64,000 nt of DNA from Yponomeuta sedellus (GCA_934045075.1 OW203732.1:3637501-3701500), one strand, 5' to 3'. Shown: positions 1 to 11,542, counted from the stretch's first letter. Numbers and translations are program-made. The notes: a model not told the origin generated them from the letters alone.

Positions 1-93
1 TCAATTGGTAGAGCGCTGGTACGGATAGCCAGAGGTTGCGGGTTCGAATCCCGGCATGGGTGAAATTTTTAGCCTCTAAATAGGTTTTTAAAT
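1..93 (+). repeat. Family A tRNA-headed repeat, 5'-truncated by window edge
   Basis: Has a tRNA-like A box (GGTAGAGCGCTGG), a B box (GGGTTCGAATCCCGG) and the family tail GCCTCTAAATAGG. At least ten more copies of the same sequence lie in this window. It is a repeat and not a functional tRNA: the copies share long non-tRNA flanks and no clean acceptor-stem pairing is apparent. Confidence 0.8.
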
Positions 94-1052
94 TTAAAAT
101 TATTGTAAACAACGAAAGCACCTTATTATAATCATATTATATTTGTAATAGTTAACCTTCCGTTAACTTACGTTAACTTTCGTTAAACTTACGTAGTAAC
201 CCAGTGTTAATCGCACCATTAGGGAAGGACTGACTCCTAAGATACAGGTTACCCTAGTTTAGGAGTCAGGACTTACACGGCTTTCTTATAATACGTCTAC
301 GAAGGGACCTACACGGCTTTCTACGCGGGACCTACACGGCTTTCTTATAATACGTCTACGAAGTATTATAAGAAAGCCGTGTACACATATTGAATGTTAC
401 ATTATATGTTTTTGGCAATAAATTACTTACTTACTTACTAAATTAAATTAAGCCTGAATGATTACAACCCAGGTACAATGAAAAAAGCTCGCCATGTACA
501 CTTTACTATTTTATAATTTTGTGCTTTCTGTATGACTTTTACGTGTGCAATAAAGTATAACTCTTCTTAAAGTGCCTTTGCAGCCTGCTGGATTGCCCCT
601 GCTCAGAACAATCCAGAATGGAAAAACAATTTTAAGTGTTTGGTAAAACATTTACAATGGCAACGCGTGTAGTAAACTAGAAAATCCTGCTTCAGGCATT
701 TGGTTCCGCGAGTAGAAATAATTGCCTGTTCATTCATTATATTAATTTGATTATACGCCACATATGATGCAAGTTTATCACGGCTATAAAGATGAAAGCA
801 ATAAAACCTTTTGCTGCGAATCGTGAGATGAAAGAAAGGTTACAAAATGCTAAAAAGCGAAGTTTGGCTTTTATCCGAATTGAAAAATTTACGTTGAAAT
901 GAAACTAGTCGAAAGTAAACGAGGGAGATATTTTTTAAGAAGATAAGAATATTCTTTTTTGTACACCAGAGCATATATTATAAAATCAACCCTTGTATGT
1001 ATGCAGGCCACTCCGAAATAACCACTTTCTGAGTGGCCTGGTATGTATCGTT
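94..1052. other. AT-rich non-coding stretch with a small direct/inverted repeat
   Basis: No gene recognised. At 270-384 a motif containing CCTACACGGCTTTC occurs three times directly and once inverted (AGAAAGCCGTGT), so the RNA could fold into a hairpin. The rest is AT-rich and probably lies in the large intron of the myosin gene at 16.9 kb. Confidence 0.5.
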
Positions 1053-1345
1053 ATCAACCCTTGTAAGTCCCCACTGCTGGGGCACGGGTCTCTTCCTGCA
1101 TGGCAGGAAGGTTAGGCCATACACCACCACGGGGGCCAAGTCCGTCAGAAGTTAACAAGCCGCCCACAAGGCCGCTGACTTTATAACTGCCATTACATTA
1201 CAGCCGGCACCAACGGCTTAACATGCCTTGCGAAGCACGGAAGCAATCGGAAAAATGCCACTTGCTGTAATCACGGGACGGTCGTCCATCCTGCACCTGA
1301 CCGCGCCTGTTGTTGCTTAACTCAAGTGATCGATTCCAATCACTC
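1053..1345 (+). repeat. Family B dispersed repeat
   Basis: Starts at the family hallmark TATCAACCCTTGTA, continues with CCCCACTGCTGGGGCACGGG and CTTCCTGCATGGCAGGAAGG, and ends near CCGCGCCTGTTGTTGCTTAA. Copies or fragments recur at about 4.06, 5.83, 6.80, 9.48, 16.6, 29.0, 36.2 and 49.4 kb. No open frame is shared between copies, so it looks non-coding; its class (SINE or LINE end) is unclear. Confidence 0.75.
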
Positions 1346-2741
1346 GGTTCTTACGATTTCGTGACAAACCAAGAGACGCTTATTGTAAGTAGGTATGTTT
1401 GCATACGCCTGGGAAAACGAATTACGTCATAAATTACGCCGGTTAGAGTAGAGTAATACCTGAAAATAAATCTGACTGTAACATTGAAATGTTATTCTGG
1501 ACGGGAAATATGACGTACGATGATGAGCTCCATAAGACTGGCCAAGAGTATCCAATACAAACTTATAAAATCAAAAAGGTTTTATTCAAAGTAACACAGA
1601 AACTGCGACTGAATGGACGGTACAATTTAAACTAGGTGCCCATTTCAAAATCTAGAGCATAAAATGGACAAAAAAACCCCATACGTCATCGTTTGATTTC
1701 CATTACATAATACATGGATGAATCTTTATTGAAGAAAAAGCGGCAAGTGCAAGTCGGACTCACGCACCGAGGGTTCCGCAGAAATTTGTGGGTATAGGTA
1801 CATTTTAGTTGCAAATTTACCCGTAACTTAACAGCGTAGAGTACACGCGTGTAAAAGTCGCTCTGCTGTCGACTGTACAGTGCTACACAAGAAATAAGTC
1901 TCGCGGATGTACCTGCGCAGATGACCAAATTTTGGATGTGCGACAAGTTGATCGACCAATCAGATAGTTTCATTTTATGGCAGGCCGCGCGCCTTTGTTG
2001 CTATTGGTTGATTCAACGTCATTGATGCAGGTGACTATTAGTTTGGCAATATTAGCGTGAGCGAAATAGGTAGCGCTACTGCGGCAATCAATTCTGCACC
2101 TTAACCTTATCGGTTAAAGATCATGTTGAATGTACTTATAGCTTCGGGTACTTTCGTTACACTTCTTCCTAGTCTGCGCGAACGTAGATTCCCGAAGGGA
2201 CTTTAATGATGTGTAGTACTGTACTTGCTTGTACATGAACATTCGGCAGTGCCAGTAGGTGTACTGTTTCAATACATTAACGCCACGCGGTCTCTTGCCA
2301 AAACAAATATTCTTTCTTTCACCAAACGTCAGAGCGAAGGCAAGACAGGACCGGAACGTCAATACTTTGGACCTGTCTCTACAACTGATTTTCATGCTTT
2401 GGTCATGTTCAACGTGTTCTTTATAGAAATATTGTTTTTTTTAATAAGACAGCTTGACACTTGACCCAGGCCCGCCTGATGGTAAGCGAAGACGGGGTCT
2501 ACGATGTTACGTGGTTACCCTGTTAAATGCCGCGGCGTTGACTCTAGTTTTAAAGGTACCCAAGAATATTATATGTCTCCGGAAAGACAGATGACGGCAG
2601 GGTGTTCCACAAGTTTGCCGTTCTTATTGTAAAAGAATTCACGAATCGCTCGGTACTGATTCGCGAAATTTTCAAGACACGCAAGAAACATAGTATTTTC
2701 TAAGGCTAACACGAGCACTAGACATAATAAAAACTGAATTG
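1346..2741. other. Non-coding, with a family F fragment near 1736-1800
   Basis: No gene recognised; the short open frames here have no recognisable domain. Around 1736-1800 there is a short piece of family F (CGGCAAGTGCAAGTCGGACT), whose long copy is at 22433-22954. Confidence 0.5.
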
Positions 2742-3062
2742 ACACGGATTTTACTCGTTTAATCTTACAGTTTTACAATTTTCCGACGTTTCGGCACTTT
2801 TTCAAGGTCTCGGAAGACTGACACAAAAAGACGCCTGTCACGCGTCTTTTTGAAATCATCAACTGTTAGTTAATTACCCTCGGCAAAAATAACAAAAGAA
2901 ATCCTGAAGTTACGTTCCAAAACAGGCAAACCAATTATTTTATATAATGTCAACAATATTGATTATTACTTAGGTATACTTGGGTTGGGTTAGGGTACTT
3001 GAAAAAGTGCCGAAACGTCGGAAAATTGTAAAAATGTAAAATTAAACGAGTAAAATCCGTGT
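2742..3062. mobile_element. Fold-back (MITE-like) element
   Basis: The ends ACACGGATTTTACTCGTTTA and its complement face each other across about 320 bp. The arms are about 65 bp and include the palindromic core CCGACGTTTCGGCAC. There is no coding capacity. No convincing target duplication was found. A second fold-back with a similar GACGTTTCG core lies at 30402-30717. Confidence 0.65.
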
Positions 3063-3204
3063 AAACCCAGATATAGATTTTATGACGCAAGAAACATTCA
3101 TTAAATAAAAATTAAGGCCCTAAGCAAACGTACAAAGCTAACCGAAAGTAACTTCTTCGGCGTCGGCGCGACTACTTTTCTCCACTATAAATTGACAAAT
3201 GAAT

Positions 3205-3300
3205 GTTGATGAACCGACAGGGGTCTGTAAGGATCGTGTCAAGAAGCAGACCCTGGTCTCTGCCTACCCTTCCAGTATACAGGCGTGAGTATATGTTATG
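3205..3300 (+). repeat. Family E dispersed repeat
   Basis: Carries the shared string CTGGTCTCTGCCTACCC followed by TACAGGCGTGAG. Related copies lie near 9.87, 10.88 and 30.90 kb. Non-coding. Confidence 0.55.
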
Positions 3301-3867
3301 AACGTATACCTTTTAATTCACAGATCGCAGTGGAGCAAGCAGGGCGGATTAAGTTGTACAAGCGGAAGCAAGTCTTGCCACCGATATCCCGTACGCTAAA
3401 AATCTGTTCATCTAATGTTAAAAGCTGTCAGTTGTCCAAAATGCAATAAAAAAAACTGGCAGCTGTAAACTGTTATTATACCAAATATCGAGGTTTTCCT
3501 TGGCCATTGGCCACAAAGAGAGGTTCCCTACTCACAGCACACTTTTAAATATTTTAAATGTTATGCATGATTAATAAATGTTAAAAAGTAAACAAAATTC
3601 TAAATTTTAAGTTTTAAATGTTTTAAAGATAACACCTTAATGTCACTTCTTTGGAATTATATTACATATTGATGTACGAACACGCCCTCTAAATAATTAC
3701 CATACCTTTTGGGATGAGGCGCTGCTTACTGTAATACAGGCAATAAGCCTAGCTCAGTAGCAGATGCTGTATGATTTTGTGCTATTGAACGTATCAGTCC
3801 TGTGTAACTTAGCCCTATTTTGTATTCTTTGGTCAATAAAAATATTCTTATTCTTATTGCATCTAGG
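3301..3867. other. AT-rich non-coding stretch
   Basis: No gene seen. The last 150 bases resemble the 3' end of an interspersed element (GGTCAATAAAAATATTC followed by short ATTCTT repeats). Confidence 0.4.
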
Positions 3868-4050
3868 TAATGAGATGATTTATATAGCCTCATACTAGAT
3901 GGGTGAAGGGATCACTCGGACGTTGCAGGACATCGTTTTGTCGGAGAAGGCGTGCCCAGCACCTATACCATCCTGACAGCTTAGTCTGCCTAGCCCGCAA
4001 AAAAGACACTGACGATGTTTTCCTTAACCGTTAGCATGTGGTATTGATGA
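3868..4050 (-). repeat. Family D SINE fragment
   Basis: Matches the longer copy at 62365-62742 over the stretch CACCTATACCATCCTGACAG and its surroundings. This copy lacks the tRNA-like head. Confidence 0.6.
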
Positions 4051-4054
4051 TGAT

Positions 4055-4260
4055 TATATCAACCCTTTATATGTCCCCACTGCTGGGGAACGGGTTACTT
4101 CCTGCATCGCAGGAAGGTTAGGCTATACTCTACCAGGGGAGCCAAGTCCGGATTGGTGATAGATTGTAAGTCAGGGGCGGGCCTTACAGTCAGAAGGTTT
4201 CAAGTCGCCCATAAGGCCTCTTACATGGCGCAACGACTGCCATTTATTGCTACTATTGGA
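4055..4260 (+). repeat. Family B dispersed repeat
   Basis: Begins TATCAACCCTTTATATGTCC, then CCCCACTGCTGGGGAACGGG and CTTCCTGCATCGCAGGAAGG. Diverged and 3'-truncated relative to the copy at 9479. Confidence 0.7.
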
Positions 4261-4736
4261 AAAATCGGGGTTTACGTTGACAAACAGACATAAAAACTTA
4301 GCGGGCAAAAACGTGTGAAACAAAAAAAATGTTTCACATATTGGCCCTGAGACTTCCCATTTGTCTGTGTAAAGCCTAATAAAATACAATAATTCTTCAA
4401 ACCAGACAGGTCACAGTCGGCCGAGAAGCTTTCAAACGATATCAATAAGTCAGAACGTGCCGCCGGAACTAACAATTTGCTCCACCCCTGAAAGTTTCAT
4501 TGAACCCTCGGCCAGGGTTGTCACTTCACCAGGATTTTGACGCGGGGAGGGAAAAAAATATTCTCAGAAGAAATTTTTTCGAAAAGACAATTTACTACCA
4601 CTAAAAAACGGGATTTCATCTCCTTTGTCGATAGGGTTGCATCGCAGCATAAGAAAAACAGTTTATCGTTTGATAAGACACCGTTTCACAAATGGTCATG
4701 ATTTGCGAGAAACAAATGGAGGATTTGAAAAAAAAG

Positions 4737-5280
4737 TTTTAAAAACCTATTTAGAGGCTAAAAATTTCACCCATGCCGGGATTCGAACCCGCAACCTCTG
4801 GCTATCCGTACCAGCGCTCTACCAATTGAGCCAATGGGCGACTCACGGCATCAGTGAAATTTCGAACCTCTTTACAATATTCTCTGTATTACGTACAGGC
4901 AGCGACATCTGACTTAAGCAAATTGCATTACTTACAGCCCCGACTACCTACTTTGCAGTTAGGTTTAACATCGGAACGATATCACTGTACCCACATGATT
5001 ACACTATTTTTATTTTTAATGCACTAACCCGTGCTAAGGAACAAATTTAAAAACCTATTTAGAGGCTAAAAATTTCACCCATGCCGGGATTCGAACCCGC
5101 AACCTCTGGCTATCCGTACCAGCGCTCTACCAATTGAGCCAATGGGCGACTCACGGCATCAGTGAAATTTCGAACCTCTTTACAATATTCTCTGTATTAC
5201 GTACAGGCAGCGACATCTGACTTAAATTTTTTTAATTAGTTCCTTAGCACGGGTTAGTGCATTAAAAATAAAAATAGTGT
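4737..5280 (-). repeat. Family A tRNA-containing repeat in tandem (308-bp period)
   Basis: Two head-to-tail copies of a unit with a tRNA-like segment in the middle. CCTATTTAGAGGC recurs at about 4746 and 5054, a 308-bp period. The first unit is complete and ends with ATGCACTAACCCGTGCTAAGG. The second is cut after the CAGCGACATCTGACTTAA segment and is followed, in inverted orientation, by the same unit end (CTTAGCACGGGTTAGTGC, about 5240-5280). The same 308-bp period is seen at 26.3 kb. Confidence 0.8.
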
Positions 5281-5825
5281 AAAAAGTTTTAATTTCATTT
5301 GACTAATTTTGCACACTAATGTTTTTACTTACCAGTATATACGTCTATTCGTTAGAATCTAAATCTCACAAGTTGTTATTATTTGACCTGCACTTATTCT
5401 GTCTCTCTCAGAGAAGGCGTGTGCTCTGCAGTGTAACGTATAATATACCTAGGCTAAATAAAAAATACTTTATTATGTTTTCAGAGAAAATTTAATTGTT
5501 TAGAGCTTTTCCATGTCCCTCTAATTCTTTTTTTTTTGGTTGTACGTTCTCGAATAGTGTTCTCTATCTATCTATGAATACAACACTCCCAACAAATTTC
5601 TGTGGCAAGTTCCCCATGGTATCTAGCCCCTTAATCGACCAGTCTGCCGCATTGCACCCTTACCCCCCGGGGGAGACCCCTGGCTTGTCTGCATTGGGGG
5701 GATCGCTTGTGAAAACTTCGCGAGAGGCTGTTGACGTTCAAGATCCGACTATGCATATTTGAAACCTCGTTAGAATGGTCACCTCAAAATGCAAGCTCGT
5801 TCGGTTAGTAAAAGTGTTGAAAAGT
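5281..5825. other. Non-coding stretch
   Basis: No gene recognised. It includes a short GC-rich patch (about 5650-5710) with runs of C and G. Open frames here show no domain. Confidence 0.4.
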
Positions 5826-6005
5826 ATCTTCCTGCATCGCAGGAAGGTTAGGACATACTCGACCACGGGGGCCAAGTCCGTGTTGGTGGAGGTTTGTAAG
5901 GCAGTGGGAGGGTATCAAGCCGACCATAAGGCCTCTGACATGGCTTAACGACAGCCATTACATAACAAAAGGCACCAACGTCTTAACGTGCCTTGCGAAG
6001 CACGG
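5826..6005 (+). repeat. Family B dispersed repeat (5'-truncated)
   Basis: Starts inside the family at CTTCCTGCATCGCAGGAAGG and continues through CCACGGGGGCCAAGTCCG to CGTGCCTTGCGAAGCACGG. Confidence 0.7.
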
Positions 6006-6312
6006 GAGAATTTCCACGAAAAGTACGTGTGCTGGTAAGATACTAACTCTGCTATCGATCTTTTTATTGAGCCCTCAATTGATAATGATATCACAATGAA
6101 TGAAATTTTCTATCAAACAAAACAACTACACAGTGTCATTGAATGTACCTATGCCATGAGAAGATAGGGAGTACCAAAATTTGCCTAACAAGATCAAGGC
6201 TCCACGCAACACATAGGTATGGTTATGTGCCTGATATACTAGGCTACCAGAAACCGTGTGGAGCAGAACGCGAAAAGCGATGTGCAAAAAGAGAAAGGCT
6301 GCCTAGAATAAA

Positions 6313-7378
6313 CGGGTTAGTATCAGATGGTCGTAAAAGCATTTGGTCCAGGCATCAACTTGTCCTAAAATCATCATGACGAAATTGCAACTAGACTAAA
6401 AAGTAACTCGTCTATGAAGCAACTCGTCAGAAATCCGTTAGACAAATTATGAGGTTGCCCATGAAGTAACTGGTCTCTATAGATAATCGTCTTAAAATCA
6501 CCTGGACAAATTCGCAATTCAGCTAAAAAGTTATTGGTCTCAAAAGCAACTCGTCAGAAACACAAAATAGTTATTTGGTTGAATTTCGGCACATTAATTT
6601 TTAATAGTTATATCGGACATAAAAAGAAATTTTAATTTAGGCCAAATATAATTTATTTGTTTTATTTAATGTTCATTTTCATCAGATCATTTAGGCAGAA
6701 TGATGTGTTTGTAAGAGAAAATGCGTTAAGTTTTAAAAAGGTGTGTTTTTGTTCTTATCTTATCTTTTTCAAACTAGTTATTATACTGATTCGTTATCAA
6801 CCCTTGTTTTTCCCCACTGCTGGAGCACGGGTCTCTTCCTGCATCGCAGGAGCATTATACTGATTGATTTAATATTACTTTTGTTCTTTTTATTTATTTC
6901 TACGAAAAAGTATTAATAAAGTAGAGAAGTTTTCAGAAAGTACGCGCTCCCGTGTAGATAAGTGTAGGTACTTAAAATATTTCTACGTTTCCTCAGCAAA
7001 ACTTCACCGAATCAGTCTGAATTTTGCCTCAGATTTTCCCATTTTTACTCATTTACAGTCATACTTCTTGATCTGAACGCTCAGGTACGATTGAAACAGG
7101 ATTAATGTTACCCGACACCCATTTAAGACGAGTTGCTTCACGGGCGACCAACTATGTAGATCACTTGTTTTTTAAGACGAGTTGCTTAACAGGCGACCAA
7201 CTATTTAGACCAATCACATTTAAGTCGAATAGATTATAGGGCAGTAGACAAAATAATTTTCTGACGATTTGCTTCATAGACGAGTTACTTTTTAGTCTAG
7301 TTGCAATTTCGTCGAAATGATTTTAGGACAAGTTGATGCCGTGACCAGTTGCTTTTACGATCATCTGATACTAACCCG
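6313..7378. mobile_element. 1.07-kb fold-back transposon with sub-repeated inverted arms
   Basis: The ends CGGGTTAGTATCAGATG and CATCTGATACTAACCCG are perfect complements and are flanked on both sides by AATAAA, a likely 6-bp target duplication. The inverted arms extend well over 100 bp and are built from short repeated modules such as AGTAACTCGTCTATGAAGC and GACGAGTTGCTT. No transposase is seen. A fragment of family B sits inside at about 6797-6850, so the element pre-dates that insertion. Superfamily is not assignable from the ends alone. Confidence 0.7.
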
Positions 7379-8261
7379 AATAAACATCGGCAGCGACCAA
7401 ACCGCCCAAACACACGAACAAAAAAGTTTGCAAAAAGTACTAGGCCCGCAGAGCATGTGAAGAGCTCGTATAGAAAGGCCTTTGACTCATTGCAAAAAAC
7501 AAAAAAGTGGCCAAACGCGTGTAGACTTCATATCAATAAGGTTGAAGATAGTAAGGTTTAGTAGTTATAGGTATTTTGAACAGTCCTTTGGTTCTTAGCG
7601 ACGTTAGGTCATTATGAAAAATTGTGGGCAACTGCTATGAAAAACATATTTTATTCGGGGAACTAAAGGACTATCGTTTCAAAAGGTATCAGTGCCTTTG
7701 ACTTAGGAAGACCTGCTTTTCAATTAGAAATCTTTAGAACCTATAGCACCTACAACATAAAGAAACTGTAAAGATTTCTTATTGGACAAATGAAGTACAA
7801 AAAAAAGACTATTGTTAAGTATTTTCATTGGCTCGGCTCGCTACGCCCATCGTCGCTGGAGTTTACATATAAATTCGGGAATTAAGGTTAGGTTTAATTA
7901 GTGCGTTCGTGTGTCTGACAGCAGCACTTATGTTTTTCGTACTTTTGTAAGACAGTTAACTAATGCATTTTAACTTATTTATGGGAATGATGAAATCTTA
8001 TCATACGTATGTCTTGCAACTGATAGGTTTAAGATGACTTGAGAAAAGATGGTCAGAGTGGTGTTTTTTTCCCCGCTGCCTTTTTCTCCACTGCTACGGC
8101 CGGAAGGCAGCTGCTTACAGACATTCAGCAAAGAAAGTAAACTCTTTACGTTGAAATAAAATTTATTTGATTTGATTACGATTCGCTTATTAGGTCCGTT
8201 AAATATGTAATTAAGATACTCGTCAATCGAAGCTTAATTCTCGGCCGTTCCGTTAAAAAGG
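7379..8261. other. Non-coding stretch
   Basis: No gene recognised. About 8150-8180 resembles the AT-rich 3' tail of a retroelement (AAATTTATTTGATTTGATT). Confidence 0.4.
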
Positions 8262-8650
8262 TTGTGTTGTGTCCAAAAACAGTGCCGCAAAAGTTTGCCC
8301 CGAGTACCAGGTTGTCATAACATCGGAGGAGGTTAGACTTTGTACGCAGTATATTCGCGTGGGCCGCCCTCCACTCCCCCGCCCGCCCGGGTCGACGACC
8401 GCGGCCGATTCGGCCGGCCGGTCACCTCACCTTGACATTCATCTCCGAACGCACTTTAGAACCGAGTTCGGGATAAACGCGACTATTTTCAGGAATAACC
8501 CCCCTGTATGGCGGTAGCAGAATCGTCTGGGACGACTATTTTGAATTGGCCGCGACACTTGCAGTCGCGAGGTATCTTTGATTCAGTCACCAGTTCAGTT
8601 GCAGCAGGTTGTCTGGGAGAGATTACTGCCGATTAAAGATCGAGCGCGAT
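8262..8650. other. GC-rich, CpG-containing patch of unknown role
   Basis: Base composition jumps to strongly GC-rich at about 8360-8430 (CCGCCCGCCCGGGTCGACG), unlike its neighbours. Open frames are short and show no domain. It could be an untranslated first exon or promoter of a gene outside the window, or GC-rich TE DNA; initiator-like TCAGT strings near 8580-8600 are weak evidence for the former. Confidence 0.3.
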
Positions 8651-8689
8651 TTTTCATAGTGAGTTTTTTGTTATAGTCTTAACATAACA

Positions 8690-8912
8690 TTTACATACAG
8701 GCACATACATTGCTTCTGGCCCCACACTACGATACCCTTTGTCGTGGGAACCAGAAAGAACTAAAAAAAAAAGAGTAAGTATAACCAGAAACAACGTCAT
8801 CACAAACATATAAACATCCAAGACCTGGTTTTTTATTGTCCCCAGCCGGGAATCGAACCCGGGACCTCTTGCTTGGTAGGCAGATGTGCTACCGCTGCGC
8901 CACAGAGGCGGC
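8690..8912 (-). repeat. tRNA-headed SINE, separate family
   Basis: Read on the minus strand it begins CCTCTGTGGCGCAGCGGTAG (A box) and has the B box GGGTTCGATTCCCGG, followed by an unrelated tail rich in T. Head similar to family C but with a different body. Confidence 0.65.
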
Positions 8913-9478
8913 AACCTAGTAAATTGCAACAGGTTTTCTGGTAGAGAATTAAAGATTAGTTTGAGTGGCAAAACCGCCGTTTTAACTCTTATAAGGAATA
9001 TTTTCATGTACCTACAATATAGTGTCCTCTACACAACTAAGTACATACTTAGCAGAAAAAATGTAATACTGATAGCTGATGGTTGGTCAAACTCAGTCAA
9101 AAAATTATTTGCCTTTCCAGTAGACGATTAAAAAGCAAACCTATTGTCAAGAATCCTATTTCCTTTCCTTAACTTTTTCCAATTTGTTGGTCGGCTGCTC
9201 TTACGAGAAAAAACATAGCCGTAAATTAGAAGGCCTAAAGCGATTATTGAACTTTCCTAAAAGTTAGTGTCGCTAAGAAGGTCAAAATGAAGGCATTTAA
9301 AAGCTTCTATTTACGTCCATTTCATGCATTTTAGTCATCCTAGGTCGTCATTGTTAGAATTTTAAAAATGGCCTAGTACGTGTCGGACTACGCGCGCATT
9401 GTAGAGTCCCGTAGTTGGTCGACAAAATATACAAACAAGGAAGAGTTGGTTTCATAAAAGGAGGGGTTTTTGATTGAT
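8913..9478. other. AT-rich non-coding stretch
   Basis: No gene or repeat of the families named here is recognised. Confidence 0.4.
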
Positions 9479-9825
9479 CGTTATCAACCCTTGTATGTCC
9501 CCATTGCTGGGGCACGGGTCTCTTGCTGCATCGCAGGAAGATTAGGCCATACTCCACCACAAGGGCCAATTCCGGGTTGGTGGAGGATTGTAAGACTGTG
9601 GCGGGCCTTACTGTCAGAAGTTATCAAGACGCCCATAAGGCCTCTGACATGGCTTAACGACTGCCATTATATGACAGCCGGCACCAACGGCTTAACGTGC
9701 CTTGCGAAGCACGGAAGCGCTCGGAAAAATGCCACTAGCGGTAGTCACGGGACGCTCACCCATCCCGTACCTGACCGCGCCTGTTGTTGCTTAACCAAGT
9801 GATTGATTCCATTCACTCGGTTCGC
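9479..9825 (+). repeat. Family B dispersed repeat, longest copy in the window
   Basis: The fullest copy: TATCAACCCTTGTATGTCC at the start, CACCAACGGCTTAACGTGCC in the middle and CCGCGCCTGTTGTTGCTTAA at the end. No conserved open frame. Confidence 0.75.
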
Positions 9826-9867
9826 TTAAGTAAAGTAATAAATAGTAACTGTTACATTGTAACACGG

Positions 9868-10010
9868 CGTGCGTGCATGCAACGACTTATAAAGGTTGGT
9901 GAAGCGAAGGTGATCTGTTAGGATCTTGGCAAGTGGCAGCTAGTCTCTGGTCTCTGCCTACCCCTCTAGGATACAGGCGTTACGTTATGTATGCATGTAT
10001 GTTACATTGT
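9868..10010 (+). repeat. Family E dispersed repeat
   Basis: Contains GCGTGCGTGCATGCAACGAC, GTGATCTGTTAGGATC and CTGGTCTCTGCCTACCCC, shared with the copy at 10878-10995. Confidence 0.6.
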
Positions 10011-10482
10011 ACTTTTATTTTGCTTATTAATATGAATATTTTTTTTAAAACAATTGTTTTATCAATAATTGGGTTCCGTGAAGTATTTCGCTTTACAAAA
10101 GGGTCCAGTCACCAAAAAAGTTTGAGAACCGCTGCCCTACGCTAACAACTTTGCGCTTTAAAGCCTAATATTTACCGACACTACTTTATTTAATTATAAG
10201 GGTTTCTTGCTGAATAAGGAACCCGCAAAACGCCCAATTGGATATAACATGACATAACCAGGGACTGCCGCTAGCCTCGATCATGATCCTAACAGATCAC
10301 TAAGAAGAATTAGACCGAACTTACTAAATGCCATTTCGCTTCTCTTTCTACAGTCATTTCGTTAATTAGGACGACTACGGACAGTACCTAAGTATAAAAA
10401 GCGGATTTAACAAATCGAATCTTCGCAAACATTCTAGGGATATCGCGAAAAAATGGAGAACCAGATAGACATTTATATTATT
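10011..10482. other. Non-coding stretch
   Basis: No gene recognised between the family E copy and the family A copies. Confidence 0.4.
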
Positions 10483-10790
10483 TTTAATGCACTAACCCGT
10501 GCTAAGGACAATTCCAAAAACCTATTTAGAGGCTAAAAATTCCACCCAAGCCGGGATTCGAACCCGCGACCTCTGGCACGGATGGCCAGAGGTCGCCGTT
10601 TTTAGCCTCTAAACAGATAGACCTTTAAAAACCTATTTAGAGGTTAAAAATTTCACGCATGCCGGGATTCGAACCCGCAACCTCTGGCTATCCGTGCCAG
10701 CGCTCTACCAATTGAGCCAATGGGCGACTCACGGCATCAGTGAAACGAACCTCTTTACACTATTCTCTGTATTACGTACAGGTAGACCTT
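10483..10790 (-). repeat. Family A repeats, two rearranged copies
   Basis: The unit end TTTTTAATGCACTAACCCGT is followed by a short copy whose tRNA-like part is collapsed (to about 10612), then by a longer copy from about 10625 with TCCGTGCCAGCGCTCTACC. The spacing of the two CCTATTTAGAGG motifs is about 111 bp instead of 308, so part of the first unit is deleted. Confidence 0.7.
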
Positions 10791-10877
10791 TATTAAGTAC
10801 CTTACTTAAGAACCTGATTGGCTTTGACATTTCTCAAACTCACTGAAGAAAGATAGGTGGCCCTGAGCTAGATACCG

Positions 10878-10995
10878 TAGTGCGTGCACGCAACGACTAA
10901 GGCACGTTCATGAAGCGAAGGCAATTTGTCAGGATCGTGGCAAGTGGCAGTCCCTGGTCTCTGCCTATCCCTCAGGGATACAGGCGTGAGCTTAT
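10878..10995 (+). repeat. Family E dispersed repeat
   Basis: Contains GTGCGTGCACGCAACGAC and CCCTGGTCTCTGCCTATCC; close to the 9.87-kb copy. Confidence 0.6.
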
Positions 10996-11469
10996 GTTAA
11001 ATACTAAGTAAAATTTTAGTGAGGCACGACGCAACATTCGCAGGCAGGCTTTCGCAAAATGTCTTATACTAAATAACTTGCGGCTAATAAAGTATCTTTT
11101 TGTCCCCTAAATGGGCATGAACGATCGTAAAATATTGCGTCGAAAATTAAAAAAAAATGTATAGCCATATCTTTAGGTCCATAAAGAGCTGGTTTTGAAA
11201 GTAGACTGGCCACTTATGGCATTTTACGCTGGAGAACTAGATTGTTGAACAATAATTATTGTGATTTGTTAAGGCCGTCGTTAAACAATGAACGAGATTG
11301 GCGTGACAGGGAATGCCTATGGCGGCATTGGCGATAGAGAGACAAAAATCATCATAAAAAACCACATTAAGATAGGTAAGCCTAGCTGTATGTGATTTTT
11401 TTAAGTTTACTATTTTACAACTGAAATCGAATGCTATACTGATGATATCGAGGATCACCTTCGTAATTT

Positions 11470-11542
11470 TAAAAACCTATTAAGAGGCTAAAAATTCCAC
11501 CCATACCGAAACTCAAACCCGCGACCTCTGGCTAACCGTACT
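11470..11542 (-). repeat. Family A fragment
   Basis: Diverged piece with AAAAACCTATTAAGAGGC and ACCCGCGACCTCTGGC; the tRNA-like head is incomplete. Confidence 0.6.

Noticed and set aside
1686..1973. 95-codon minus-strand frame
   Set aside because: It overlaps a family F fragment and shows no domain or coding-like composition.
4780..4840. Possible tRNA gene in the family A repeat
   Set aside because: A and B boxes are present, but the segment sits inside a dispersed 308-bp repeat found many times, some copies with deleted B boxes. Treated as tRNA-derived.
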